Shown here: one piece after another, positions 32,690 to 44,328 of the stretch
How the letters are laid out: the number at the start of each line of letters is the position of its first letter
How positions within the stretch are numbered: the stretch's first letter is position 1
Assembly: GCA_023853785.1 (NCBI GenBank)
Contig: JAJIRX010000160.1
Coordinates: forward strand, 426,041 to 490,040
Reading direction: 5' to 3'
Origin: Psilocybe azurescens
Taxonomy: Eukaryota > Basidiomycota > Agaricomycetes > Agaricales > Agrocybaceae
DNA length: 64,000 bases
Made by a program: the position numbers and the translations under genes
Notes under the pieces: model-generated
The model's input: the letters and a program-made list of their open reading frames with translations, nothing else
Told to the model about the DNA's origin: nothing
Database searches by the model: none

Positions 32690-34266
32690 CCCAGCCCAGC
32701 TCTGGCACCTGTAATTGCTATTTGGCTCCCTTTCTGACAAAATCTTTTCTCCTGTACACATTTCTTATTTTATTCTCTTCAAATATTTTGCAAATCATAG
32801 CTTTTTCTTTGTATATATTTTGGTGTTGTAGATGCTATACACAATTTGAGCATAACAATAGCTGGTGGATGTCTTGTACCTTATTTGGATAAAAATATAC
32901 CTTTTATAGAAGGAGGAGGGGAGGGGTGTAGCTTCTGAGAGCTTAAAAAAGTTGACCTCATGTCATTTCTAAATTTCCAGAATTCTATTGGCACTGCACT
33001 ATGATGTGTGTGATTTGATATATAAATCCAAAACCAAAACACAAACCAGAGAATAATGGTCTAGACTGGATAAAATGATTTTCTTCTTGTTGAGTTAAGT
33101 GAGGGCTAGCTTGGCCACTAGGTTATAAAGAGGTTTGTGGTCTGAGGAGTGTAGAATCATCTCAAAAGAGGAAATGGATGAGGGAATATAAAAATGCTTT
33201 TGAAAGTTTACTTGGAGTAGTTTTTGAGCAAGAGGGAATGGGATAGAATGGTGTGGACAAAGAGTGATGAGTGTGGAAGAGAAATGGCTAGATAAATTAA
33301 ATGGATGGATACAGGGTTAGAAGTGAGAATAGTCTTGATTCTAATTTGTTTCAGCCAAGTCTGCAACTTCTACAAAGCCAAAAGTCATATTTGGTAAAGA
33401 AGGGATAACTAGAGTGATTGAAGGTGATGATTTGTGCAATATTCTTGAACCACAAACTTGAACAGAGCAGTGAGATGAATGAGAGATGACTAGAGCAATA
33501 GATGAAGATGACAGTTTATGCAATGTTCTTAAATAAAATATTCCAGAACAATGGAAACAATAGAGAAAATGAGGAGTGGAGTTGTAGAGGAAGAGTAATG
33601 GATCTGGAGAATAATAAGTTCCAAAAGAACTGGATAAAATGCTCTGGGATAAAAGAATATAAATAATGAGTTGTCTGATCTAACCCCAAAAGATGTCTTG
33701 AATAACTGGAATAAGTGCTGAATTTTGTGCTGGATAATGATAGAATAATAATAACTTTTTGAATATGTGCTGAAGTGCTTCTACTGAGTGCTAATAATTT
33801 GAAAAATTTGCTGTGAAGAAAGTTGGAGCTTATAACTTCCTTGCATTTCAAGGGATACTACTATATGGTTTATATACTGGAGAGGATAAAAAAAAAATTG
33901 AGAGAGGAAAAGTGTTCAAACTATGTATACTAATCTTTCTAAAGATTGATATCCAACAGTCCAATCTGCCAACTACATGCAACAGAATGATAACTGATGG
34001 AGTTTAGGATTAAAAATTTGAAAATGAATAAGTAAGTAACATAGAATGAGTAAAAATATAAGCAGGATTATGAAAAGCAAAATGAGATGAGTAAGAAAGA
34101 AGCAAAGCTGAGTAAGTACAATAAGCAGAAATAACAAAAAGAAGAAAGGATCAATCATATGAAAGTGTCAGACAATAGGAAAGGAGCAAAAATAGCAAAC
34201 AAATACCATGCTAATGAATAGAACCAGTCTATTCATAGCACAGCTCAGTCATCTATTACCAAGACT
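32690..34266. other. AT-rich CpG-free DNA, no recognisable feature
   Basis: I find no coding frame with any known domain, no LTR ends and no inverted repeats. The total lack of CG dinucleotides indicates old, methylated repeat DNA. Confidence 0.5.
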
Positions 34267-34678
34267 GCTGAGTGAGACAAAGATTTGCTGCATATGTGGA
34301 ATCCAGTTAAGGACCAAATAGTTGTAGATAACTAAATGCTGATGACAATGGTGATATATATATAATGCTGTGGAATGCAGTGTATAGATAGAAATGATGT
34401 CCAGAAATAAGTTGCATATAGCCTTGAGATTCAAAATAGATAGACAAGTGAATCATTGATAGAGAATGCAGCCAATCAAATTGTTGAAGTGGAGATTAAA
34501 AGTTGGAATAGAGATTGAAGTGGACTGAATGGACTTCAATATTGAATATTGGAGGATGTGCTTCAAATAAAAATGCAAAATAATAACTCTGGCCTCTGCA
34601 TGTAATAGGAATCCATGGCAGATGTTCTAAGCTTACAGATAAATTTCATATCCAATCAAAATTAGTATATAATATTGT
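34267..34678 (+). repeat. Dispersed repeat R2, copy a (CpG-decayed)
   Basis: About 410 bp that match 37629-38040 in the same orientation, starting GCTGAGTGAGACAAAG and ending near ATCCAATCAAAATTAG. Many differences are CG in copy b against CA or TG here. It is possibly part of an LTR, but neither copy shows clear ends. Confidence 0.7.
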
Positions 34679-35284
34679 GCAGGCCTGCTTAGTTCAGTGA
34701 TCTGTACAGATTTTGTAGGCCTTGTATGGTATACAAACATCTGAGTTAGCATTTAAATTATATTATTGTGGTATAATGATGTATCTAACAAAATTGTGGG
34801 TGCTATCTTTAATTTTTTTCTTCTCAGTTGCCTATTGTTCTTCATCCAGCTGCTGTAAATGAAAATTTTCTTTCTTGTATCCCACAATGAGCTTGCAGAC
34901 CTGGTTATAGTTTGGCTGAAGAACATCTCCCTCTCTTTGGCCTTTTCCCAATTTCCAATCCTTGCACCAGAACCATGTATACATCAAACCACAAGGTGTT
35001 GTGGGGCTCTGGGAAGTGGTCTTCAGCAGTATATAGTGAGGGACAAAACTATTACAATGTTTTATGAATTTCAAATAAATCAAAAATAATTCAGAAACTA
35101 AGTATGCTACAATCTTGAAATTTTAAAATTAAATAGCTCTGCATATTATTTACCTAAATATATATAAATGATTATATTAGCATAATTTATTCCCACACTA
35201 TAAATTATTTAAAAGTACATATACATTGTAATAGTTTTGCCCCTTTCAAAAATTATATGCTATATTAGAGTTTTTAGAACTTGG
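34679..35284. other. AT-rich CpG-free DNA, no recognisable feature
   Basis: No coding or repeat signal stands out between repeat R2 and the family A element. It contains no CG dinucleotide. Confidence 0.4.
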
Positions 35285-37259
35285 GAGGTCTTTCCTATCC
35301 CCACACATTCCATATGGACTCCAGTGGATTCCACTGGACTCTCTACTCAGCCAAACTGGCTGACAGATTGCCTAGTCCACTGGACTGGACTGGACTGCAG
35401 TCCACTGGAGTCCACTGGACTCTCACTGGACTCCTGCCAAATTTTCAGTCCAGTCTCAGTCCAGTGGATTATGAGTCCAGTCAAGTCCACTGGACTTGGG
35501 ATTAAATATTCACTGAACAACCACAAATAATATGTTTATAAGCACAGTCCAGTGGAGTCCAGTGGAATCCAGTGGGTGCAATAATTAACACAAGATCCAA
35601 GTATAATCATTAGTTATTAATATTAATAACAATAGCAAAAAAAACATTAACATTTATTTATAACAGAAGTAATTAAATGTCAATCAGATATTGTAGTAAT
35701 AATTAAATATTATTGGCTACAAGGCCTCCCTATGTATAAAATTTTGCATTTTGTTCACTCCGGCGGGGTGAAAATTTCCCAAGTGCATGTGACACGCACA
35801 CGTGCTCGGCATTGGCTGATCAGCACGATAGCCATCAAACGTCCATGTGTGCTGTCACCCACTCTTTCTTTTCAACCACCACCATCCCCTCTGTGCCCCT
35901 TTTTTTCTCTCCCCCTTTCCGTTGCCCTCATCGTTCTTGCCCTTGCTGCCGTCCCTCAACCACCGCCGCTGTCCTTGCATCACAACAGCCCGATCACCAC
36001 CTCACTGCCATTCCATGTAGAGAGGGAAGTGGGCCTGGGCAGAGCCGGGGACCAAGGTGAGTAACATACTCGCTATCCCGTTTGATCTTTACTAACCCTC
36101 CCCCCCCCACCCAACCATACAGGCTTCAACCCTGGCTTTGACAGCGTGAGCCGCATACAAGGGTGCTCACAGCACCCTCCTCACCATCAACGATAGGCCT
36201 GCCGCACCGCCCCTGCCCTCATCACTGCCACGTCTTCCGCCCCCCCACCTTTGCTGCCACATTATGTGCCTACGACTTCCCTGCTGTCTGTCGCAGCTAC
36301 CCGCCGTCTCCATTGCTGCCACGTCACTCACTATGTCGCCGGCCTCATCCTTTGCTGCGGCATTGGTGGCCTCCTCATTGCAGCCACATCACGCAGCCCG
36401 TTGTTGTGCCATGTCACCCACCTCCTCGTTGCAGCCACATCACGCAGCCCTGCCGTTGTGCTGCATCACCCGCCTCTGTCGCTACCGCATTGCCGGCCCC
36501 CTCGTCGCTGTCACCTCACACGGCCCTGCCGTAATGCCACATCACCCGCTGCCTCATTGCAGCCATGTCACAGTGCCCCACCGCCATGTCACATCGGCCG
36601 GCCCCCTCATCTCAGCCACGTCACACGACCCCGCCGTCATGCCACACCACCCGTCGCCTCTGTCACCGCCACTTCACGTGTCCCCGCTGTACCATCTCGC
36701 TTGCCACCTCCATCATTACCAGCTCCCTCACCTGCTATCTCCGTCATTGCCAGCTCCCTCATTGTTTCCATCTCCCTTCACCCCTGCCACATCACCTGCT
36801 GTCTCCGTAGCTAACTGCTCTCCTTCATCATTGCCATCTCCTCTGCTGCCCCCACATTATCCACCCCCACCTCTGTTGCTGTTATATTACCTGCCTCTCC
36901 ATTACTGATACCTCACCCACCCTCTCTGTCTGCTTGTGATGTCCTTTCTGTGGTTATGTAGTTAGTGTTTCATTACATATTAGCCCTAGTTAGTATATAG
37001 CTTGTTAGATTAGATAAATATTATATAATTTTCTTTATTTTGTTAATGAAGTACAGTGAAGTCCAGTAAATTTGATAATCTGATATACTTTAAAGGTAAA
37101 CAGAGTACAGTGAAATCCACTGGACTTCATTTATTTTCATTTTACTTATTTACTGTATTAAGTACACCAGAGTCCAGTGGACTCTGTTTACCTTTATACT
37201 CAGTGTATAGGCAAGTCCAGTGGAGTCCATATGGACTGTGTGGGGATGGTAAAGTACTG
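35285..37259 (+). mobile_element. Family A TIR element, copy 1 (non-autonomous)
   Basis: A 1,975-bp element that starts GAGGTCTTTCC and ends GTAAAGTACTG. Both ends carry a CCCCACACA-type box and a CCATATGGACTCC segment in inverted orientation. The left 300 bp and right 200 bp are packed with the partly palindromic word AGTCCAGTGGACT/TCCACTGGAG. The middle holds a conserved block (about 35750-35860, with TCCGGCGGGGTGA) followed by more than 1 kb of C/T-rich low-complexity DNA (35860-36910). Long open frames there are compositional and encode nothing recognisable. No transposase is present. The flanking 8-mers do not match; a palindromic repeat adjoins the right end. Confidence 0.75.
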
Positions 37260-37498
37260 CACATGTCTTACAATCAAATTAATATATTTATAATTCTGAA
37301 TTAAAAGACTTACTTGGGTATTGCCTGCTTAAAGGAGGACTTATCACTCCCCCAGCTTTTCTTTAAGAATTCCCATATTCCTCACTGATTCTCTGTACAA
37401 TTATTTTAGCACTAGATACCTTTAAGCAGGCATTCAATACCCAAGTAAGTCTTTTAATTCAGAATTATAAATATACTAATTTGATTGCAAGACATGTG
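37260..37498. mobile_element. Palindromic MITE-like element with about 78-bp inverted repeats
   Basis: The left arm (37260-37337, starting CACATGTCTTACAATC) and the right arm (about 37418-37498, ending GATTGCAAGACATGTG) are inverted copies differing at only a few positions, around a spacer of about 80 bp. The unit could fold into one long hairpin. No coding capacity. Its left boundary touches the right end of the family A element exactly, and no target duplication is visible. Confidence 0.75.
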
Positions 37499-37628
37499 AA
37501 TGATTCAACTCCTGGCTTGGTGGATATGATTCAATTCTTAAATGTATGACACCAAGCAACTTTAATTGGTTTATCCACACAATGTTATTTATCCATATCA
37601 AATGTGTTCTACAAAAACACAAAAGAAA

Positions 37629-38040
37629 GCTGAGTGAGACAAAGATTTGCTGCATATGTGGAATCCAGTTAAGGACCAAATAGTTGTAAATGACCAAATG
37701 CTGATGACGATGGTGATATATGATGCTGTGCAGTGCTGTGCATACTAGGATGGATAGGAATGATGTCCAGGAATAAGCTGCGTATAGCCTTGAGGTTCGA
37801 AATAGATAGACGATTGATTCACTGATAGGGAATGTAGCTGATCAAATAGTTGAAGTGGAGATTGAAAGTTGTAATAGAGATTGAAGTGGACTGTGACTGG
37901 GCTTCAACATTGAATATTGAGGGATGTGCTTCAGATAAAAATGCAAAATAATAACCCTAGCTTCTGCATGCAATGGGGAGTCAAGACAGATGCTCTAAGC
38001 TTATAGATAAATCTCATATCCAATCAAAATTGGTGTATGA
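37629..38040 (+). repeat. Dispersed repeat R2, copy b
   Basis: Matches copy a at 34267-34678 but keeps several CG dinucleotides (for example GACGATGG and GCTGCGTATAG) that are CA or TG in copy a, so this copy is younger or less methylated. Its right end is cut by a LINE fragment on the other strand. Confidence 0.7.
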
Positions 38041-38911
38041 CAGCGCACTCCTACGAGAGGAGCAAACCAGTTTGGCCAGGGTCATAACAACATTGTCATC
38101 ACCAGCCCCACCATGGTCAGACCAAGTAGGAGGGGAGGAGATGCAGAGAGGGTCTGGAGAAGCGCAACCGAGGGCCAATGGCCTTTGAATAGTGTCATCT
38201 TCCGCAGAAAATAGCTCCGCAACTGCATGGATTGGGAGGATGTTATTGGGAGTGGGTGTGGTACCCAGGTCCCCATTAATGGCATCACAGGTGAAATCAA
38301 CCACCGCTTGAGCCAGGGAAGCCCCAACAGGGGGAGGAATGAAGGGCGATGTGTGAGGAATTGACATACCCCAAGATCGTCCTGAGTGCCCCCATAATCC
38401 GTTGACTATCTTCTACCACGTCGGAATCTCTGTAACTGAGTGATAGGTAGGTGGGGGGTTGTCCATATCTTTGACCTCACAGGCGACAGAGTGTCAGAGG
38501 GCTGGGCAGTGTTGTCCCTGGCAGTAACCATGGGAGTGCGATGATGAGACGACTGCCTCGGCGACATGGCAGAGCAGCTGGGTTGGTGGTGCATGCCCCA
38601 TGCGAAGCAGGGACTGGGCCTTGACTATAGGTATCTCAAACGGCAGGAGTGCCCACTGTTTGAGCTGGGGATGCAGTCAATGAAGGTTGAGCTGCAGATG
38701 ATCTGGCTGAGGAGGCAGTTGTCCAAAAGGGGGATGGCAGCCTTGTGGGTTGCTATTTAGGCGGCATAACTTTGGATACCCAAAGCTAATACTGCCAATG
38801 GTGGTGCTGCTGGGGGTGGTTACCCAAGTAGATCATTGTGTAGAACATTGTTGAGGATGATCAGATATTTCCCACAGTGGCTACGTGGCAGTACCGGAAC
38901 AAGAAAGGATG
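38041..38911 (-). mobile_element. LINE fragment L1: 5' end and ORF1 N-terminus
   Basis: Minus-strand piece of the LINE family seen four times here. Its 5' end (CATCCTTTCTTGTTC...) is at 38911, next to copia DNA. It then reads through the leader into the start of ORF1, including GYVNSSHIDLHS-like and LAQAVVDFTCDAINGDLGT segments (about 38230-38350), and stops abruptly at about 38041 against repeat R2. The 3' part, with all catalytic domains, is missing. Stops and frame changes make it non-functional. Confidence 0.8.
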
Positions 38912-40152
38912 GCGAAACACCCAGCTAGAGCCAATAGCCTTTTGCCTTGTGGCAGGTCCACAATGTCCCATGTGCGGTTCTGAAGCAATGTGTTGTATTC
39001 AGCAAGTGCAGCTTCACTCCATTGCTCAGAATCATTGCTTTTCATGGCCTGCTTGTAGTTGTGTGGGTCAGAAGTTGAAGCAGCTCCTGCAAATTGAACT
39101 TCATCCATATCATCATCTAGAGATGGATTTGACTCATCATTGTCCACAGCAGAAGAAGGAGCAGGTGCAACCTTCCACCATTCACTAGGGGGCTTTGGGG
39201 CACGTGTAGAGCGGTGAGATGGCTCAATAGTGCCCTTAGGTGGGCGAGAGAACGCGAGGAGTGCATACTGGAGCTGGTACAGGTGCAGGATGTAGCAGAG
39301 CATGTTCTGGGACGATTGAGATGATTTGTGTGTTACCTGGCTGAGCTGGTGCAACTGGTAGCTGAGGAACAACGGGAACATTGTTGGGTGCGAGCTGAGG
39401 CTGTGGTATCACATTTGGGTTGTTTGGCGCGAATTTTGGGCTCAGGAGCAAAGTTGTCATCCCCCGGAATCTGGTACATCTGGGAAGGTCACAGAAGTGC
39501 CAACAGGTGTCAGGCTCACTGGAGACGTCCGTTTGAGGCCTGGAAAGCTCCTCTCATCAAAGATAGCTCATTCTGAGATAATGAACTTCTTAGTGACTGG
39601 ATTGTAAAACTGCCAACCCTTGTACCCAGATGGATACCCAACAAAGATACACTTCTCTGTGTGCGATTGCAGCAATTTCCACTTGTCTCACTGTATATAG
39701 ACATAGGCAGTGCACCCAAACACTTGGAGATGGCTAATATTGGGTTTTTTCTTGTACCAAGCAGTATAGAGCGTTGTAGGGAGCAGAGGCGCTGTTGGGA
39801 GCCAATTCCACACATGGACATAAGCAGAAACAGCCAGGACCCAAAACAATGCAGGTAGATTGGATTCATCTAACATAGCAGTAGCATGGTCAGAAATGGT
39901 GCGATTTGCATGCTCTGCAACTCCATTCTGCTGTGGCCTGTTCCTGGTGCTGTGACATTGTACAATGCTGCACTGATCAGTGAATTCGATAAAAGCAGCT
40001 GACATATATTCCCCAGCATTGTCATCTTGAATACCCTTGATTTTAGCGTTGAGCTGGTTCTCTGCATACACTTTGAATGTCTTAAAAGCGTCAAAAGTGT
40101 CGCTCTTTCGCTTTAAGAACAGTACAGCATGCAGCTTGGTACAGTCATCATC
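38912..40152 (-). pseudogene. Ty1/copia fragment: integrase end to start of RT
   Basis: Minus-strand copia pol remnant. From high to low coordinates it reads the second half of the integrase core (VYAENQLNAKIKGIQDD, then RPQQNGVAEHANRTISDHA with the catalytic-region Glu, about 39880-40075), the integrase C-terminal region (VFGCTAYVYIQ), a linker (FPGLKRTSPVSLTP-like) and the start of the reverse transcriptase (HNYKQAMKSNDSEQWSEA, about 39035). It is bounded by LINE L1 on the left and a sense-strand LINE piece on the right. Frame breaks are present. Confidence 0.82.
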
Positions 40153-40840
40153 CTGTGAGAGCCTTCCTCTCTCGCTTTAACTGCGGCACTATCGCACCAC
40201 ACCCATCTCTCTTGATTCAGACCATGTCTGAACTGGAGATCTTTTGCACTAGTGGGACTCTCTTTGAGTCTGACACTAATGTTCTTGCTCTGACAGAGAC
40301 CCTACTCCCAATGAACCCACTCTCACAACCAGGAGTTTGACTCATGGCCCGCTTTGCGGACCAAGTCCATTTCGATGACTGCAAGATCTCTCGTGGTGAC
40401 GCTGACAAGGAATTGAAGCAGTGCACCAAACACCTCAACAAGCTCTGGGACAAGGTCTCGGAGAACATCGGGACTTATTATGCAGAGACAGACGCAAGTC
40501 TGCCCCTCAGAACAGTATCAAGCCATTGCGGCCTCCATCCTGTTCAGCGGCAAAGCAGAGCTCTGGCACGCTTGGCATATCGCAGGCAAAGTCACCGCCC
40601 CTGATGCGGAGCTATATGCCATTCATTCTGCAATTGTCAATGTGACTTCACATGATGATTGCACGGACATTTTCATATTCACAGACTCGATGGCTTCTGC
40701 CTGTTGAGCTGTTGATCCTTCTATCCACTCCGGACAGGGCCACTCTGTGGCTGTCTGTGAGGCTCTTCAGACTTGGTTCACCCATAAGGATGGCCAGTCA
40801 ATTACCTTTGTGTATGTCCCCTCTTGACTGCAGTGGGACT
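40153..40840 (+). pseudogene. LINE ORF2 fragment: RNase H region
   Basis: Plus-strand piece of the same LINE family, reading SRFNCGTIAPHPSLL through AFRNHIRYYAG-type sequence to the RNase H part with AELYAIHSAIVN and DIFIFTDSMAS (about 40480-40705). Both ends are broken: copia on the left, a copia LTR on the right. It corresponds to about 42,050-42,760 of LINE L2 on the other strand. Confidence 0.75.
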
Positions 40841-40970
40841 TGTTAGAATTGATATTTCAGACTCAGATTGATGGCATCACATGACAGACACATATGTAGC
40901 TGTAGTACACCGCTTGAACTCCTTAGTTACTCACTTTGGACTTCAGGCAAGTAGATAGCTTAGTTCAGTC
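40841..40970 (+). mobile_element. Copia LTR, first half (split by LINE L2)
   Basis: Begins TGTTAGAATTGATATTTC like the other three LTRs of this copia family and follows them to GCTTAGTTCAGTC, where a T18 run starts. The rest of this LTR is at 52,481-52,577, on the far side of the LINE. About 25 bp of the 252-bp consensus are missing between the halves. Confidence 0.82.
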
Positions 40971-41559
40971 TTTTTTTTTTTTTTTTTTAAAAAAATCATC
41001 AATTGTATACCAGTGCGCGAAAGCAGTCCAGTCACTAAGTACAAATGCCCGACCCAGTAACTACTAAGAAACTGTTCCCTGAAACTACTAAGAGTTCATT
41101 GGAAACACTGAAGCCTACGATAAATGACTGTGCTGAACACATAACAGGGTAGCTACTGTGGGGATATAACACCAACCTCAATGCAGAATAGAAAGCCTAT
41201 CTACAAAGAACAACCTCATGGGATATAGACTAGGAGTGACCCTAGCCTTAGGAAGCCTGGGGTGGAGCAAAAGCAACACCCTCAGGAGATAACTAACAAG
41301 GGTGGGGGCACCCCAGTCCAGCAGCCAAGACTAGCGGTACCAGCTCTCCATAGTTCCTGCATACTCAACGCTGTTCGTAATGTGGCCTAGGTCCTGAGCA
41401 GGGTAGGTGAGTCAAACACCGAAACCTGTAGCGAGCCAAGTCCCGCCCGAAATGGCCCTTCCCCAGGAATTCTCAAACAACCGCAAACCATGTGGATAAT
41501 TGGCCCATGCCAATCAAGGCCACTGAACAAGACTCCCCCACAATGCCCAACGTCAGTTG

Positions 41560-44328
41560 TCAACTGACACCAATGGGAGGAGTCGAGTGGAAGGCGAACA
41601 CTTTCAGGTTCATCTCCAAAAATGAGTGAAGGTAGCACAACGTAGTTGGCTGCCTAAGCTTACATGCCCTGGGAGGACAATAAGTCCGTTTACAGGTTAG
41701 GATATGCATGTGGGTTTCCCAAGAACACCCACATGGGCACGATGTATGACCATCGTTAAGATTAAACCAGGAATAATAAGACCCAATGGGCGACATGATT
41801 CAGGATACACCTACACATGTGTGCGTACAGCTGTGGAGAGCTCATGTTCGCAAAATGAATCCAGGGGTTGTCTTTACCCTCAGGCTGAGCGACCACCATG
41901 TTGATGGTCTTGAGGTGGAGGAAGTTCTGGCCTTGATATTCAGGGTCCTGGAACATGACATTCCAGAAAGAGCCTCGAGAGAGGGCAGCCTGCATGTGCA
42001 GGCTGTCAAATGATGTAGCTGGGCATGGGCCCAGTGCAACTTTGAGTTTGATTGTGTACTCATGTGCTTTGTAATGGAGGTCCCACTGCAGGCGCCAAGG
42101 GGACGTACACAAAGGTGATTGACTGGCCATCCTTGCGGGTGAACCAAGTCTGAAGAGCCTCACAGACAACCACTGAGTGGCCCTGTCCGGAGTGGATAGA
42201 AGGATCAACAGCTCAACGGGTGGAAGCCATCGAGTCCGTGAATATGAAAATGTCTGTGCAGTCATCATGCAAAGTCGCATTGACGATTGCAGAATGAATG
42301 GCATATAGCTCCCCATTGGGGGCGGTGACTTTGCCTCGCGACATGCCGAGCGCTGGTGCACTCAGCTCCACCGCTGAACAGGATGGAGGCCGCAATGGCT
42401 TGATACCATCCTGAGAGGGGCAGACTCACGTCTGTCCCTGCATAGTAGGTCCCGATGTTCTTCAAGACTTTGTCCCGGGAGCTTATTGAGGTGCTTGGTG
42501 CACTGCTTTAATTCCTTATCCGCATCGCCACAAGAAATCTTGCAGTCATCGCGAATGGATGTGGTTCGCAAAGCGGTCCATAAGTTGAACACCCAGTCGA
42601 GAGAGCAGGTTCATTGGGAGTAGGGTCTCCGTCAGAGCAAGAACATTAGTGTCAGACTCAAAGAGAGTCCCAGTAGTGCGGAAGATCTAGTGCGGAAGAT
42701 CTCTGGTTCAGACATAGTCTGAATTGAGAGGGAAGGGTGTGGCGCCAATAGTGCCGCAATTAAAGCGAGAGACGAAAGCCCTCACTGGATGGGTCGGGGT
42801 CAAGATGGCAAACCGATAATCAGCTTGCTCAGATAGATGACAAAGAAGAAGATTGATGGGGGGGAGGCCAGCAAGGGCCTCCACTCCACCAGTTGGAGAA
42901 GTCTGAAATGCACCAGTAATCCACAATGCAGCGGAGCACTGCATTACAGAGAGATGATGTAGGGCACCTTTGCAGCGGGCAGCTGCAAAGTACCAAAGAC
43001 AGAAGCCATACGTAACTATAGGAAGTACGCAGGCACAATATAGGACATGCTTTTGAACAGGGTGCAGGACTTGAGTGGAACTACCAAGCATCTTCATCGC
43101 CTTAATGGTCAACAAAGCCTTAGTAGAGTAATATTGGACATGCTCAGTGACGGTGAGCTTGCGATTTGAAGTAAAAGCCCAAGTACTGCCAGTACAGCTT
43201 GGGTTTGAGAGAGGTCACTCCGGTATACGGAGCATAGCCCAGATTGACAGGGCAATTGTCTTTGGAGTGCGACCAGTCAAAGTAGAATACTTCAGACTTG
43301 TCGTGCTCCAGGGCAAGTCCAAATTTTTGAAAAACTTCGAATATGACACCATAGGCCCGTTTAAGGGCTTCACAGTTGTCAAGAAGGGACTTCGATTGCA
43401 CTACAAGAGTGCCATTGTCAACATATGAGAGCAAGAAGCACCCACAAGTGAGTGGATCTAGCTTGAAAAGCCTCATGATGAGGGTAAGATAGAGAGCAGA
43501 GAGGACCGGGGACAGGGCTCCGCCCTGTCCCACTCCTACATCTGCCTGACAAAGGTCAGAGATAAAGTTGCCCCACACATACTGCATAGATCAACTGACC
43601 AAATAATGGGAGAAGAATTTAACAACATTGTCGCTAAACCCTAACTTCCGGAGGATAGCCATGAGGACCTCATGGTTGAGTGATGGGAAGAACTGAGGCG
43701 ACATCAAAGGCGATGACGCTAGTCTTGAGTCCCTTGGCCCACCCAGCACGCACCATGTGCGTCAGGATGAGCTGGCATCTTCATTGGACTGTTGACAGAT
43801 CCCTCCGATCTGATTTGGGTGGAAGACATCTGATGCAATGCCATCAAACTGAATGCAATTGGAAAGCATTTTCTCAATCAATTTACCAATGGTATTCAGA
43901 AGCACGATGGGTCTGAATGCCTTTGGAGCAGAGTAGGAGGGCTTGTTCGGCTTCGGGATGATAACCAACATGGACTCCTTGAAGTGCTTAGACCAATGAT
44001 CCACCCAAAGGCAGGTGTTGGCAAGCAAGAGTAAGACGGTGAAGACATGGGTGGGGCCACGCATCAGCATCTTAAGATGAGACCACTTGATGTGGTCTGG
44101 CTCTGGGGCTGACACATTGGAGCAGGAGGCCAAAGCCTCCCTGCATCTCAAAGATGCAGAGAATGGGGCCCATCCCTAATGGGCATGTTGGGGATGGAAT
44201 CAAGAATATCGATGTTGAACAGGCAGTCCGACACCAAGTTGTAAGTGTTGTGGAGTGCATCCCACAACTGAGGAAGAGCGTGGCAAGGCTGCCCTTGATA
44301 TTGAATAGCCTCACACGGTGGTAACTTG
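41560..44328 (-). pseudogene. LINE L2 ORF2: reverse transcriptase, RNase H, zinc finger
   Basis: From high to low coordinates: RT fingers with FRPIVLLNTIGKLIEKML (about 43855-43915), GVGQGGALSPVLSALY (about 43490-43550), and the catalytic loop LLSYVDNGTLVVQ (about 43395-43435), where the usual second Asp of YxDD is Asn. The RNase H domain follows with AICHSF/DIFIFTDSMAST (about 42210-42330), and a C-terminal finger with CPCGCSWETHMHILTC (about 41690-41740) of the type common at LINE ORF2 ends. The frame is broken several times, so no intact enzyme is encoded. Confidence 0.8.

Noticed and set aside
35860..36910. Long overlapping open frames rich in Pro, Ser, His and Ala on the plus strand of element A1
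   Set aside because: They run in several frames at once over C/T-rich low-complexity DNA, show no domain and differ completely from the matching zone in copy A2. This is composition, not genes.
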